A stretch of DNA of 64,000 bases from Paulinella micropora (GCA_019918135.1 WBZZ01006551.1:472501-536500); one strand, 5' to 3'. Shown: positions 1 to 11,507, counted from the first letter of the stretch. The notes: generated by a model not told the origin, from the letters alone. Translations and numbers: made by a program.

Positions 1-188
1 GCTCCCCACCGCCCATAACCCTTATGTGTGGTGAAAGAATAAGTATGAAAATATGATTAATGTATCTTTACCCTTTACGCTTAAGTTGTAAAGATACACG
101 GAATTATAAGTAGAAAAGTTCTGTATAACTTTGATTAAATAAAAATTAGAGAGAGAGAGAAAGAGAGATTGAGAGCGAGAGGGGGGGA

Positions 189-219
<31 letters not shown>

Positions 220-335
220 GAGATAGAGATAGAGAGAGAGAGAGACCGAGAGAGAGAGAGATAGAGATAGATAGATAGATAGAGAGAGAGAGAGGAGATA
301 GAGATAGAGAGAGAGAGAGACCGAGAGAGAGAGAG

Positions 336-393
<58 letters not shown>

Positions 394-402
394 TCGTTTA
401 CG

Positions 403-439
<37 letters not shown>

Positions 440-655
440 GTTTAAGTTTGAGAGAGAGAGAGAGAGGGAGAGAGAGACAGAGAGAGAGAGAGAGAGGAAA
501 ACGAAAAAAAACAAGACAGACAGAAAGAAAGAAAATGAAGGAAAATCAAGGAAAAAGAAAAAGAAAGGATCAACAGCAACAAAAACCATAACAATAATAA
601 GAATAATTATTGATTCGCTTAGCCTTCCCCCCCAACCCTACCCCATCCCATGCTT

Positions 656-696
<41 letters not shown>

Positions 697-837
697 CTCT
701 ATCTATCTATCTCTATCACACACACACACACTCTCTCTCTCATTCGTCCTCTTACTTTTTTTTTTCTTCCCCTGTTCTGTTCCTCTTTTTACTCCCTCGC
801 ATCATTCGTCTCGAATCAGTCCCTTGTGCATTTTTAG
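1..837. repeat. (GA)n/(CT)n microsatellites upstream of the host gene
   Basis: From about 148 to 500 the sequence is nearly all GA dinucleotide with GATA and GACC interruptions; at least two blocks recur (about 215-290 and 290-350). From about 655 to 745 it becomes (CT)n, (CTAT)n and (CA)n. Open frames here are only repeat translations. An upstream exon of the host gene could lie in 750-837 but I cannot place one. Confidence 0.9.
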
Positions 838-3800
838 ATGTGCTTCAGTGTGATCCCCTCATCGATCTCATCTGGCCCAGTAAACCTTCTTTCAGACGGC
901 GTCAAAGGCTCTTTCAGTTTGTGTGCCAACTGATGAAGAGCTGCAATAAGAGTGTGCGAGGGTTTATGTTCGGTTCCGTTCCCTTAAGGGTCTCTCTTTT
1001 CTGTTCTCGTTCAAAAAAAAAGTAGTATTTCCTTTTTGTTAGACTTACTTACCAGACGGAGATATCGACATTGGGGCGGCGCTCCCTCCCAACGTAGTGC
1101 CGGCCACCTTCCTGGGCCGCCTGAAGGCGCTGCTCGACGACCAGTGCCGCAACCCACACGCTGACTACACTGTGCGCTCAGTCAGACTCATCAGTGCAGA
1201 GGTATCCCCCTTGAAATATTTTTGGCTATGCCTATGGCTTTTCTGTAAAGGTGCAAGTGGTGAAATTTCGAGTGGATAATGTGCTGGTGGATGTTTCAGC
1301 CAACACACGCGACGCGCTCGGGACAGTGCTGTTCTTTGAGGAGGTCTCTTTTGCCAATGTAATATAGAGTCACTGACAACGAATGCTTCCGCAACAGGCA
1401 GACCGAAAGTTTGGGCAGGATAACTTATTCAAACGAACTTTGCTGATCGCCAAGGCTTGGTGTTTGTATGAAAGCCATATACTTGCATCTCACAATTCGC
1501 TACTATCAACTTACGCCCTCGAGACATTGGTCTCCCCCCTTCTTGCGTTTGTATGCCCTGACAATCACACTTCAACGAATTATACTCCGTTGGTGTGCTT
1601 GTTGCCGTTTCTTTCATAGTTATTTGCGATTCTCGCGTGCAGGTTTTGTATATATTGAATATGTTTTCGAGCATGGCGACGACACCACTCCAAGTGTTGG
1701 AACATTGCCTGACCCACCTCGCCACCTTCGACTTCGACAAGTACTGCATAACTGCTGTAGGGCCCTTGAAACTGAGCACTCTTAAGGAGGTAACTGAAGC
1801 ATGGCGCAGGTGTGTGCGTCATGTCATGCCGGTGTGTGCGTTGGCAGCGGCAGTCGGCGGGTGAGACATCGGGCCTGGAGGACCACGTGGAGACCAGCAA
1901 GTCGCGCCGCCCTCTCCTCAGCCTGCAGTTCTTGCGCGGCTGTCGCGAGCGCTACAGGGCGCCTCAACAGCGCTCGCCCTTTCGTCGTTTTGTGCCTAAG
2001 TATATCAATATCATGGATCCTTTAGATGAGCATAATAACCTTGGTCGTTCTGTAAACTACAGCAATTCTTTCCGAATACGCAAGGTACCACAATCTTAAT
2101 ATTTGTCTGCGGTCCTGCAGATAATGTGCTGGCTACAGGCGTTCGCCAAGGGAGCGCGCGAGCTGCGGGCCATTCTGGAGGGCATTCCTGGCGCGCTGTA
2201 CAACCCCTTACTGCCGCTTCACAACGTCTCGCCACAAGATCAGGAGACCGTCAATAGAGACACGGGTGAGAGTGTTGAGGCGTCCCAAACAGAGAAGCAT
2301 GCACAGGAAAGCGAAAACAAAGGTGAAGAGGGTCAGCCCGTTTCAACTGTAGAGAAAGGCGACCTACCAGTGGAGGAGTTCCCTTGCCATACACAAGAGG
2401 AATATGGCTCCTTGCCATCCACAACCACTACTACATCAACGACTGGTACAACTCTGAATGTGACGGGGTCGTTTGCAGATACTGACCCGGCCGCTTTGCA
2501 CGCAGGTCTGCGGCTCTTTTTCAAGAATACCTGGAGGAGACACGGCCGTGATGCGGTGGAGCCTCGCGACAGCGGTGACAGCAACTTTTCCAACAGCAAC
2601 CACATCAATAGCAATTCGAGCAATGCCTCCAGCTCTGGGCTCTCAGGACACATTCCCTCCACTAGCGGCTCGCATACCAAGCATGGACAACACGGGAAGC
2701 TGCCAAAAAATGGCAAACCTGAGCGGGGAGAAAGCAGAAGCCAAGGAGAGAAATTACGCAACGGCGACAAGCGGGAGCGCGCAGCGGCACGTCGAATGCG
2801 GCTCAGTCGCCATCGCGAGATCTACCACGACCTGACCGACTCCTCGGGGTCGGAGGGCCTTGGAGAGACAGGCGACGGCACTGGCGAGGGCTCTATGGCC
2901 AGCGGAGGCGAAAGCTCTACTCCCGGCCCAGCCAATCGGAAGAGACGCAAGAGTCGGTCGGTAGTAGCCTCGAAAAAGCCTGAACGGTCTCTTGGGGATA
3001 CTGAGGACGATACCCATTCGGAATATGGTGAGAAGGAAAAAAGCAACATGGAAAAAGAAGGAAAGTCAACAGCATACAGTAAGGGCAAAATGATAAGAGC
3101 TATCCCAGGCACTACAGGCAGGTCTAAAAAAAGCCCAAAACAAGATCGCAAAGAGGAAGGATCATCTGAAGGCATAAGCATACAAACCCCAGGACAGAGC
3201 GAGCTGAGCGAGGACGAGACTGACGATGAGCTGTCGGAGCGTGATCAAGAAGAGCCACGGGATGAGGAGCCAACTGACACCACTGCCAACCTGCAGGACA
3301 GTAAGCCCCATGTGGCTGACGGCCCGGCTTCAAGGCGACAACTCTATGTGCAGTCCTTTCAGAAGCCCCAGTCACACCAAATACCACGACCAGAACACCC
3401 TGCCGTCAGTGAACCTTGCCAGCCCCAGCCGCAGCATTTACCTCCAGCACTTGTCTCAACGATAGGTCAAGGTGTAACCCCTGCAAATACTTCGACCGAC
3501 TGCGTGCAGCGCGTGCGAACTCCAAGTTGGTTCCAAATGCAGCTGCTAGCTGAGGCGAGTGGGCAGAGTCGAGGTAACAGTCGCAGCACTTCTCCCGACA
3601 AATCTGTCTTCGCGCGCATGGCACATTCCATGCCGATCATGCCACTTGGCTCACTTGGTGATCATCCTATGATGATGGGAGGACATGGTAGATTACATCA
3701 AAATGGCCCCTACGGGCAACACATGACATCGCCCGCCCGACCTCTGCCTGCTCTGCCCGTCACTGGTTCGCCTATGCAACCGCCGGGGGTCATGTTCTCG

Positions 3801-5724
3801 GGCTTAGCCATGGCGGCTGCGGGCACGCATCCCTTCTCGCAGTTGACTCCTCTAGATACCTCGACACAACAGGCAAATGTGCGACCTATTCAGTCTTCAG
3901 GGTTTTCTGACCACAGGCAGGACCAGTCTCTGGCAGTAGAGACGCAGCTCGGGCTGCCCGATGACCATCAAGCACAAGAAGGCGAACAGACTCAAGAGCA
4001 TGGGCCCTTGCCTACGGCTGCAGAGGAGATGGAGAGCAGTGGCGGGGATGGCAGCGATGGCGACTACGAGGATGATGACGGGGATGAGTCGGAAAGGGAT
4101 GGTGTGCAGCCTGTGGCGGCCGGAGAGGGCGCAATTCAAGCCATCGCGCGGGGCGCCCACGTCACAGGCAGGCTGGGCGCCGGCGCGGCGGCAGTGCTAG
4201 GGGAGGGCCGTCTGCCTCTATCCGGAGAACTGGAATGGTTGCAGCATGCCATGGATCTTGTCACGGCCAAACAAGGTGTCGCCAATACGAAAATGAGGGG
4301 ACGCACACCATCCTCTCAGGTTGATGTTCCTCTCTCGGGACTGCCTGCTGGGCCAGACTCATCGGAAGATATAGTTGCCTCCCTACCTCCCCCTCCTCCC
4401 ATCATCCTTCCACCGGCATCAGTCTCTGCCGCCCCCATGTCTGTCTCTTCCGCGTTCTCGTCCTCCACATTCTACACCAGTATACCTCTTACTCCTCTCC
4501 CCGCTAGTCACTCCTCTCTCGCAGGTGCCACTTCTCCACCTCCTGCCCCGCCTCCTCCTCCCAGTCTCTCCGGCAGCAGCTCTATGGCTGCCCCACCCCA
4601 TTCTCCCTCTCTAGCATCTCGGTCACCCAAGCTCGCTGAGGAAATATGGCAAGCTGAAAAGGCCATCAACGCAAGACATCGATTGAATGATCAGCCAAGC
4701 CCAGCCGGCTCCGATAGATCGGTGGCTACAACAGACACCTCAGCCTCCTATGTCGATCATCCGGTCTCAAGCTTGACGCAGGACACCACTGAAACCGGTG
4801 GGGAGCAGAGACAGATAGCTCCTTCTGCCTGGGGTCCGCGCAGGAAAGGTAGCGCAGTCTCCGATGTGAGCTCTGCAAAAACAAAGCGAAAAAACTCAGA
4901 CTCTGCTGTGTCTGCTCCTCGCTCCATGTGGGGTAAGGGGTCAGCCTCTTATCTCGCTAAACGCTTTCAGCCCGGGAGTGCGATCGGCAGTAGCGCAAAC
5001 GTTGTCAGTACCCAACATAAATCTTTAACCGCTTCGGCAGTGTCCTCACCCTCAGCTTCTTCTCATCAGTCTTCCACATCACCGTCTCAGAGAATCCAGC
5101 AGAATCACACCAACTCCTACGTGGGTCCCACGGCCCCTGCGGGAGCTTGGAGGACAAAGCGCTCTTCCGCGCCATCTAATAGCCAGGCATCCACTTCTCA
5201 TGTCTCTGAACGCTCCACTGCCTCGGCTCAGCGATCGGGACGTTCTCCTTCTTTCGTCGCAGCCTACTCCAAGTTTTCTCTTGATAATCCCAAATCGGCC
5301 GAACAGCATCCCAAACGTAAGGACGCGAATGGTACAGCACGTAAAGCTGCTTCTGCCACCAACCGTAGAGATGCGGCATACAAAGCAAACGCTCAAAGTA
5401 ACAGCAAGAGCAACGATGACGACGACTGGCATAGTGTCGTTCGAAAAGGGTACACTTTGAAGTTTCATTTGTGTGCAACGTGTTGTCACCTTTGCTTTCT
5501 CAGATCTGCAGTTATGTTGTTGCTGTCACAGGAACCGACGGAGGGAGCATTTTAGCCCTTTGGACAGCGGCGTCAGCTCCAGTAATTCCAAACAGAACTC
5601 TCCGCTCAAAGCGCTGCAACGTCTTGAGACCACACAGGCAGGATCCAATGCCGGCCAGAATCGACAAAACCATACGCAAACGACCACTACCGGCACTCGG
5701 TGGCACTCGGGCAGCCGCGGGTGA
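838..5724 (+). CDS. Host nucleotidyltransferase, non-canonical poly(A)/U polymerase type, about 8 exons
   Basis: Exons read as 838-989, 1043-1201, 1251-1343, 1398-1529, 1643-1789, 1848-2084, 2139-5449 and 5532-5724; all introns are GT-AG and 49-113 nt. The joined product shows the polymerase-beta type active site (FGSVPLRTYLPDGDIDI, paired Asp) and the third acidic strand (VLVDVSAN). It then has a helical substrate-binding domain (LFKRTLLIAKAWCLYES, STYALE, FDFDKYCI) and NIMDPLDEHNNLGRSV. These match the plant PAP/OAS1-type nucleotidyltransferase family by memory. After about residue 270 comes a long Ser/Pro/Gln-rich, probably disordered tail of some 1150 residues encoded mostly by one large exon. 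The family adds ribonucleotides to RNA 3' ends or is of unknown substrate. The true start may lie in an upstream exon not seen. Exon joins are inferred from frame and splice sites. Confidence 0.85.
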
Positions 5725-6241
5725 TCTGGCATCAGTCATGGTGGATATTGCGCCGTTCTTGTTGCTCAGAAAATTTGGCGTGCCTTCAGTCGGGGATGGA
5801 TGCTCAATTATGTGTTTTATTATTAGTAAATTACTGACTGCAAATGCAAAAGAACTAGAACTGCTGTAGCGCTAGCTACTTTGTACTACTGCAGTGGTTC
5901 TCGGTATGACGCTAAACTGCATAGGGTCTCTGCATGACCTTAAACTGTGAATGCTTTCTTTTATATATATATATATAATTTTATTTTATTATGATTTTTT
6001 TTTACACTTCATGTTTTCTGTTTTTGTATTGTATCTCTTCTGCTTCCCACTCAGCTCTATGAGTTGCAAGTATTCAATTAAAACAGTGCTTGCGTAAACT
6101 AGTTCGACTTATACTTTACCTTGTGTACTAGTAGCGCCTACAAATAAAGAAGAAGGTAGGTAATAAAGGATCTAGAAAACGTTGGTGGTAAAATATATTG
6201 TAATATATTCAGACTTAATTTTGTTTCACTAACTATATATA
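5725..6241. other. 3' flank of the host gene, AT-rich, no gene seen
   Basis: The sequence turns AT-rich after the stop codon, with a short (TA)n at about 5966-5978 and AATTAAA-like words near 6078 that could serve polyadenylation. I see no coding signal. Confidence 0.6.
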
Positions 6242-6648
6242 TGATTATTTATGTATTCGCGACTTGTCCAACCGCAAAGTATCAAACAAGCCTTAAAAAT
6301 ATGAAAAACCAACATTTAACATATAGAAAACATACATAGAAAACAAAAAAACATACCCTTGTTTTACAAAAAAACGACACATGAAGCACAATAAGAGAGA
6401 TTTAGACAAAATAACGACAAAAACACCCTTTTATTTCATAAAATTTTATATATACTTCGTTTATATGGTTTTTGTCGTTATTTTGTCTAAATCTCTTATT
6501 GTGCTTCATGTGTCGTTTTTTTGTAAAACAAGAGTATGTTTTTTTGTTTTCTATGTATGTTTTCTATATGTTAAATGTCGGTTTTTCATATTTTTAAGGC
6601 TTGTTTAATACTTTGCGGTTGGACAAGTCGCGAATACATAAATGATCA
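6242..6648. repeat. 406-bp palindrome (two arms of about 182 bp, loop about 43 bp)
   Basis: The left arm 6242-6424 is the reverse complement of 6468-6648 with only a few mismatches; both outer ends read TGAT(T/C)ATTTATGTATTCGCGAC. The loop is AT-rich. Either a fold-back/MITE-like element or the fossil of a hairpin telomere of the adjacent virus-like element, which carries a telomere-resolvase-like gene. No clear target-site duplication was seen. Confidence 0.9.
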
Positions 6649-7707
6649 CACCCCAAATGGGGGGAAGGGGGGGCGGACACTCACGAAGTGAGTGGCGGGG
6701 GGGGTAGGGGGGAGATACACATGAACATACAAAAGAAAAATATTTTTGCGACACTGCGACAAAAAAGTGAAATTCTGTCGCAGAGGTTGCAACACTGCAA
6801 CACCGCCGTGTTGCGGTGTCGCAAAGACATATTCACGGAAATAGAATTTTCTAGAATTTCCTTTTTGGACCAAAATTGGTGATCATAACGATATTATTTT
6901 AGAATTGAAGGGTTTTTAAGTATTCAACATTTGGATCCGTTTGCTTCTCTTGCGCTATCTGCTTGAGAAATTCTTCTTTGTATTTATCTACTATTTTCTT
7001 ATTAGTGTCCTGTATTTCTTTTGTTGCTCTTGAATCTTATCCTTATTTTTCTTGTAATATTCCCGTCGCTGTTTATTTATCTTGTCCCTGTTTGCTTCTC
7101 TATATATTTTTTTTCGTTCTTTGATCTTTTCCCCATTATTTTCTCTATATTTTTTTTTGATATCGTTGCTGTTTAGGATCAGGGAGGTTGAACACCGCCT
7201 TTATCTCTTCTATGATGGTGCTCATTGATATATATACACGATGTATAGTATGCTTAATATGTAATTCAATGAGCAAGCGCGAGGATGAATATAAGAGCAG
7301 GGCGAGTGATAATACCTTCTCCTGTTGCTGTCCGACCTTAGGGTCGGCCGTGTCCGAGTCGTTTTTTTAAAGGTCTGCCACTTTTCGCTTATTAAATTTC
7401 AATATTTATTGTATAATTCTTCTTAGTATTACACCTGTCCTACCTGTCCGACCTTTTATTAACTTTTTCAGAATTTTTCTTTGTCCCCCGATTTTTACAG
7501 TGACAAGGAAAAATAAGTTCCGGGGGGGGGGGGGGGAAATCAGCGAAGGTCGGACACGATTAATACTAAGACGAATCGTCGCACTTAGCCTGCTCAATAC
7601 CACTCTCAAGTGTCCGAGTCGCCAAACGACGATTTCCGCGTTTCTAGCGCGAGTGGATTTTCTATTTTTGACTTAGAAAAAAATAGACTTGTCTTATATA
7701 CACTAAG
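6649..7707. other. AT-rich stretch with a nuclease-tail fragment and inverted repeats
   Basis: Contains a G-rich patch (6658-6712), a small hairpin-forming patch around 6785-6825, a fragment of a GIY-YIG tail (listed separately), and several copies of the word GTCCGA between 7329 and 7615. Arms 7416-7455 and 7546-7576 form an imperfect inverted repeat around a run of G at 7522-7536, directly upstream of the resolvase-like gene. No complete gene seen. Confidence 0.6.
6955..7185 (-). pseudogene. Fragment of a GIY-YIG-type C-terminal repeat
   Basis: The minus strand reads as short Lys/Tyr-rich repeats of the form REYYKKNKDKIQEQQKKY, the same pattern as the C-terminal half of the GIY-YIG gene at 9317-9880. 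The N-terminal nuclease domain is not visible, so this is a fossil fragment of a related gene, probably from another or a rearranged PLV copy. Confidence 0.55.
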
Positions 7708-8752
7708 ATGTGGAGCGAAGATGACAGGAAGTTTGTTAGGCAGTTAAGAGTTGCTACTACCGAAAGTAAAATTTATGAAGTGGTGTCCAACTTCTACGAT
7801 AGTGAGTTAAAACCAAGTATCGCCTTTCATAATTCTAATATATATTTATTTAGCACACTAACGAGTGATAAAGAGGTGCTTGAGGCACTAAAAGTAATAT
7901 ATCCAAAATATGCTATCGTGTATCCAAATTTGAATAGTAGGCGACAAAGACTTTCTGAGGTGAGAAAAAAAACGATAGAGCCTTACCAAAGTGAAAAAGT
8001 ATATGAAATGAGCAAACTGGATAAGTATTTTAATCTTAATGAAGACGAGCGAATTGATATCGTTGAGGGATATAAGAAAGATGTCAAAGCCAAAAATGAA
8101 CAAAAAAATACAAATTGATGTCCGTGATGTAATGGCTAAAATGAACGATATGATATTAAGTAATGACCCTTATCTTAAACTACTTGCTTTGATGATAGCA
8201 ATTGGAGCGAGGCCTGTGGAAATATTTGACAAAAACACATATGAATTAATACCAGATAAACCGAGTTGGTTGCGAGTGAATAACCTAGCGAAAAAGAGAG
8301 AAGGACAAAAAAAGAATTGGACTGAGAGGCCTGTTGTCCTTTTTACTCCCCAGTTTGTAATAGAACAAGTAAATTCAATACGAAACCATTTCAAAAAGAA
8401 AAAAGCAGTTATTATTAACAACGAAGGGGTGCTTGATAAACAAAAGAATAATGAACTAAACAAAAGGATTATCAAAATCTTCCCTTGGCTATCGGAATAC
8501 ACACAGAAGAGTAGTATGTTGCGAAAACTATATGCTAGTTTGTCGTATAGTAATTTCGCCAATCCGAAAACCACTAATTACAATACGTGGCTAAGTAATG
8601 TGCTTGGTCATGGTGATTTACTGACTTCATTTAGTTATTCGTGGGTGAATGTGTTAGATCCAGAAGAGATTAAGGCACAAGGAATCAAGACTAAACTTGA
8701 GGAGTTGAGACGCAAGATAGATTTATGTCTGAATTTAAATATTTATGTCTGA
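7708..8752 (+). CDS. Tyrosine recombinase of telomere-resolvase-like type (virus-like element; broken)
   Basis: The region carries the tyrosine recombinase signature: an Arg box (IGARPVEIF), a Lys-rich beta region, an Arg helix (LRKLYASLSYS) and the terminal box LGHGDLLTSFSYSWV, with His and the candidate nucleophile Tyr nine residues apart. The GARP and RKLYAS words remind me of protelomerases (TelN/TelK/ResT family), which cut palindromic telomere sites and reseal them as hairpins; ordinary integrase is the alternative. Coding lies in two overlapping frames, so the gene appears broken. The neighbouring inverted repeats make a resolvase reading more attractive, but that is inference. Confidence 0.55.
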
Positions 8753-9048
8753 ATTTAAATAATACTAATGAAATTAAAAGCGAAAACGGAGACGAAGAAT
8801 GTAAATATCAACCATTAGGTAAAAGCGCTAGCAGAGAGGATAAGTATAAATTGCTTGAGCAGATTTACAATGATAACCCTAATATTACAAATACTAAACT
8901 ACGAAAATTAAGCGGGATTGGAGCCGTCATTGTCAATACTTTTATTAAAGAGAAGAGGGGCGAAGCGACGAAGAGCGAAGCGAAAAAAGAAGAAGAAGCA
9001 AAGCCGTTAAGAAGAAGCACGAGAAATAAAAAGAATGTTAATACTTAA
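8725..9048 (+). CDS. Small charged protein of the PLV, unknown function
   Basis: 107 residues, begins at an ATG overlapping the end of the recombinase region. A middle segment (LLEQIYNDNPNITNTKLRKL) looks like a small helix-turn-helix-type fold followed by a Lys/Arg/Glu-rich tail, so DNA binding is possible. The start region has a 20-bp tandem duplication that supplies two ATGs; only the first opens a long frame. Function unknown. Confidence 0.5.
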   Translation: MSEFKYLCLNLNNTNEIKSENGDEECKYQPLGKSASREDKYKLLEQIYNDNPNITNTKLRKLSGIGAVIVNTFIKEKRGEATKSEAKKEEEAKPLRRSTRNKKNVNT

Positions 9049-9316
9049 CAACTACTAAAGGCGGTTCTCCATATTTTGCTCTAAGATTAGACTCTCGTCT
9101 ATAGCATTTAATGGAGCAGATTGTGAAAAACTCAATACAATCTACGCCATAAAAATTGCCTGCTATAATTGGGGGGTGCGACTGAAATGTGCGAGACAAA
9201 CCGCATATATTACAAAATTCTTCTCCATATTTTGGCTGGGGCATCTCTGAATAAACAAATGTTCTTATGTGTCCAACTATATCACTCGGCAATTCTCGTA
9301 TTATTATATTAGCCAT
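9038..9316 (-). CDS. Small cysteine-containing protein, possible zinc binder
   Basis: 92 residues. Cys pairs in FCNICGLS and further Cys residues in GVDCIEFF, ICSIKCYRRES give a C-x2-C ... C ... C-x3-C layout that could hold one zinc, similar in spirit to MYM/FCS-type fingers. It begins one base after the end of the GIY-YIG gene on the same strand, so the two are probably transcribed together. Also resembles small helper proteins of PLVs, but no family is recognised. Confidence 0.5.
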   Translation of the reverse strand: MANIIIRELPSDIVGHIRTFVYSEMPQPKYGEEFCNICGLSRTFQSHPPIIAGNFYGVDCIEFFTICSIKCYRRESNLRAKYGEPPLVVVKY

Positions 9317-9880
9317 CTACAGCCTAAATGTGAATAAACCAATCGGAGAGTATCTATAATTATATAATTTTATTTTATCGTTATTCATTTTTCTATATTC
9401 TTTCTTTTGTTGAAGCGCTTGTGCTCTGTTTGCTTTATAATATTCTCTGTTTTGTTGATTTATTTTATCCCAATTCGCTTCATAATATTCTTTATTGATT
9501 TTGTGTATCTTGTCTCTATTTTTTGCATAATATTCTTTATTGCGTTGAAGTATTTTGTCTTTGTTATCTTCATAATATTCTTTATCTGTTCTACCTTCTA
9601 TTTTTTTATTTACACAATTTTCAGTTATTCTAATCATTTCACCTTCTCTTCTATCCTTATTGTCGCATGGGCACTCTTCAACCAATTCAATAAATACATC
9701 ATCATATTTAACTATTTCAAAAGAAGATATATAACGACATTTACCATTTATCCATTTTTTATAACTTCTTTTGTGTTCAAATAATCGTTTATATAATGGT
9801 TGAATAGTTGAACCGATATATATTTCATTCGTTTGATGTGATCTGATGCTATATATTTTACTTTGTTTATAGTCTGGCAT
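9317..9880 (-). CDS. GIY-YIG endonuclease with Lys/Tyr repeat tail
   Basis: 187 residues from ATG at 9880. Residues 1-90 fit the GIY-YIG nuclease fold: a degenerate IYSI strand, IYIGST strand, conserved Arg in LYKRLFEH and a Glu further on. Residues about 100-175 are tandem repeats of the type NKEYYxxNxDKI, common in nuclease genes of algal viruses, PLVs and giant viruses. Such enzymes nick DNA and often act as homing nucleases. The frame is open and looks whole. A second copy of the repeat tail lies at 6955-7185. Confidence 0.85.
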   Translation of the reverse strand: MPDYKQSKIYSIRSHQTNEIYIGSTIQPLYKRLFEHKRSYKKWINGKCRYISSFEIVKYDDVFIELVEECPCDNKDRREGEMIRITENCVNKKIEGRTDKEYYEDNKDKILQRNKEYYAKNRDKIHKINKEYYEANWDKINQQNREYYKANRAQALQQKKEYRKMNNDKIKLYNYRYSPIGLFTFRL

Positions 9881-9984
9881 CGTTTTATATCTATATGAAT
9901 ATGTTTATATATCTTTAAGATATAATTATAACAGACATTATAAGTGTTTTCATCATTCCTTTTTTATATAATATAAAATATAAA

Positions 9985-10763
9985 ATGAATCTTTTTGGTC
10001 AAAGCACGAATACACCATCGTCATCAACTACATCGTCATCTTCTTCTTTATCTATTGATAGCATAAAAGACGCACTACCAACAACGGCGGAGAATTGCGA
10101 ACGGCCACTCTGTCGCCAGTATTACAAAATGTATTTACATATGGTATTAATACGCGATTCTTTGACAAAACAGAAACCAACGGCGGGGTGGTATCAACTG
10201 CTAATTCAATGGCGGTTTTGACTACATCGGCCTCGGGTAATTCAACCGCGCAGATTACGACTATTGAGAGAGCAAAATATAGAAGTGGTATGGGTTTAGT
10301 TGCTAGATTCTCCGCATTGTTTCCATCATCTATCGCCGCAGATAGTTTCAATTGCGATATTGGCATAGGCACACCAGCAGACAATTTATGTTTTAGACAA
10401 TCAAGTTTGGGAATGTCTGTTGTAAGAACGGCGGGAAGCGTAGAAAATGTGGTCAGTCAATATGCGTGGAATGTTGATAAATGTAATAATACTGGAAACT
10501 TCCCCGCGATTGATTTTACCAAATTGAATGTCTTTGAAATAGTTGTTCAGTATCTGGGCAGTGGTCAAATTACATTCAAAATAGAAAACCCGCGCACTGG
10601 ACGAATGGAAGTAATTCATGCGATTAAATACGCGAGCACTGCTACTACTCCATCATTGGATCAGGCGGCGTTTGCTATTTATGCGAAGGCGTATTCGTCA
10701 AGTCTGGCATCCGTTGTAATGAAAACTGCTAGCATGTTTTTGGCAGTTGAAGGTTGCTGTTGA
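9985..10763 (+). CDS. PLV fibre/spike-like beta-rich protein (broken)
   Basis: The region opens with a Ser/Thr linker and continues with a beta-rich, Gly-containing domain (GLVARFSALF, DIGIGTPADNLCFR, VQYLGSGQITFKIENP). This resembles receptor-binding or fibre proteins of PLVs and phycodnaviruses only in general character. The coding lies in two overlapping frames, so this copy appears broken. It is followed after about 26 bp by another small beta-rich gene. Confidence 0.5.
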
Positions 10764-10789
10764 ATGTGGCGCGGTTTCTAATAGTAAAT

Positions 10790-11191
10790 ATGGCATTCTC
10801 AGTTGCTCCTATAGTTTTAACATTGTCATACGAGTTAGTTATAGCGAATTATAACATAATCTACTTTGAGAATTTGTGTATCAGCAATTCTGATACTAAA
10901 ACGTGTATCGCGAGAATTATTCTTAATACCACATTAGAAGGAACACTTTCTTATTCAAATTACGATACAAACACATCGTTAGCAGAGGTTGATACGGCAG
11001 GGACAACAAGAACAGGTGGAAGTGTGATATTCACATATGTGTTGTGTGGTGGTTCATCAATATACATTGATTTGTCTCAATATAATATCAAGATAGGGTC
11101 GGGTAAGACATTTACTATATCCGCACAAAATACAAGCGGTGGAACGGCAAGCATTTACGCTTCATTAAACTGGATTGAAGATCAGATTTAA
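10790..11191 (+). CDS. Small beta-rich protein, possible minor structural protein
   Basis: 133 residues from the ATG at 10790 (MAFSVAPIV). The sequence alternates hydrophobic and Ser/Thr residues with few charges and ends in SLNWIEDQI, typical of small jelly-roll or fibre-head proteins. It follows the fibre-like gene on the same strand. No family recognised. Confidence 0.5.
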   Translation: MAFSVAPIVLTLSYELVIANYNIIYFENLCISNSDTKTCIARIILNTTLEGTLSYSNYDTNTSLAEVDTAGTTRTGGSVIFTYVLCGGSSIYIDLSQYNIKIGSGKTFTISAQNTSGGTASIYASLNWIEDQI

Positions 11192-11276
11192 ACAAAAAAA
11201 GAAGGGTTTATTTATACATAAAATATTATAACATAGAATATTGTATTTGCGCATCAACTTTCTTTTCTATCTCTAT

Positions 11277-11507
11277 TCACTTTTTTTTTTTATATTCAAA
11301 CCCCTTATCCTTGATACACTTTTCGGTTATACGTGCGTGATTTCTCTTCAAATATATGTAAAACTGGTCAATATTAACACCGCAGGGGATTTGTTCTTTA
11401 TGTTGTCGTCGTCGCCGTGAATTAATATTTTTGATTAAAGTGAATAGTATATCTAAATTTTGTATGTAGGTCATTATATCTATACATTCTTTTTTTTGCT
11501 TAAGCAT
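11277..11507 (-). CDS. Small basic protein, unknown
   Basis: About 76 residues (MLKQKKECIDIM start) ending in a Lys run. It starts inside the last codons of the penton-like gene and runs the same way, so it may be translated from the same transcript. Lys/Arg-rich, possibly nucleic-acid binding; function unknown. Confidence 0.35.
   Translation of the reverse strand: MLKQKKECIDIMTYIQNLDILFTLIKNINSRRRRQHKEQIPCGVNIDQFYIYLKRNHARITEKCIKDKGFEYKKKK

Noticed and set aside
1-500. GA-rich start as a telomere or centromere
   Set aside because: No telomere-type unit; ordinary microsatellite with variants.
2103-2138. Upstream start of the large host frame at 2103
   Set aside because: This stretch is the end of an intron; the exon starts at 2139 and continues the nucleotidyltransferase frame (AFAKGARELRAIL).
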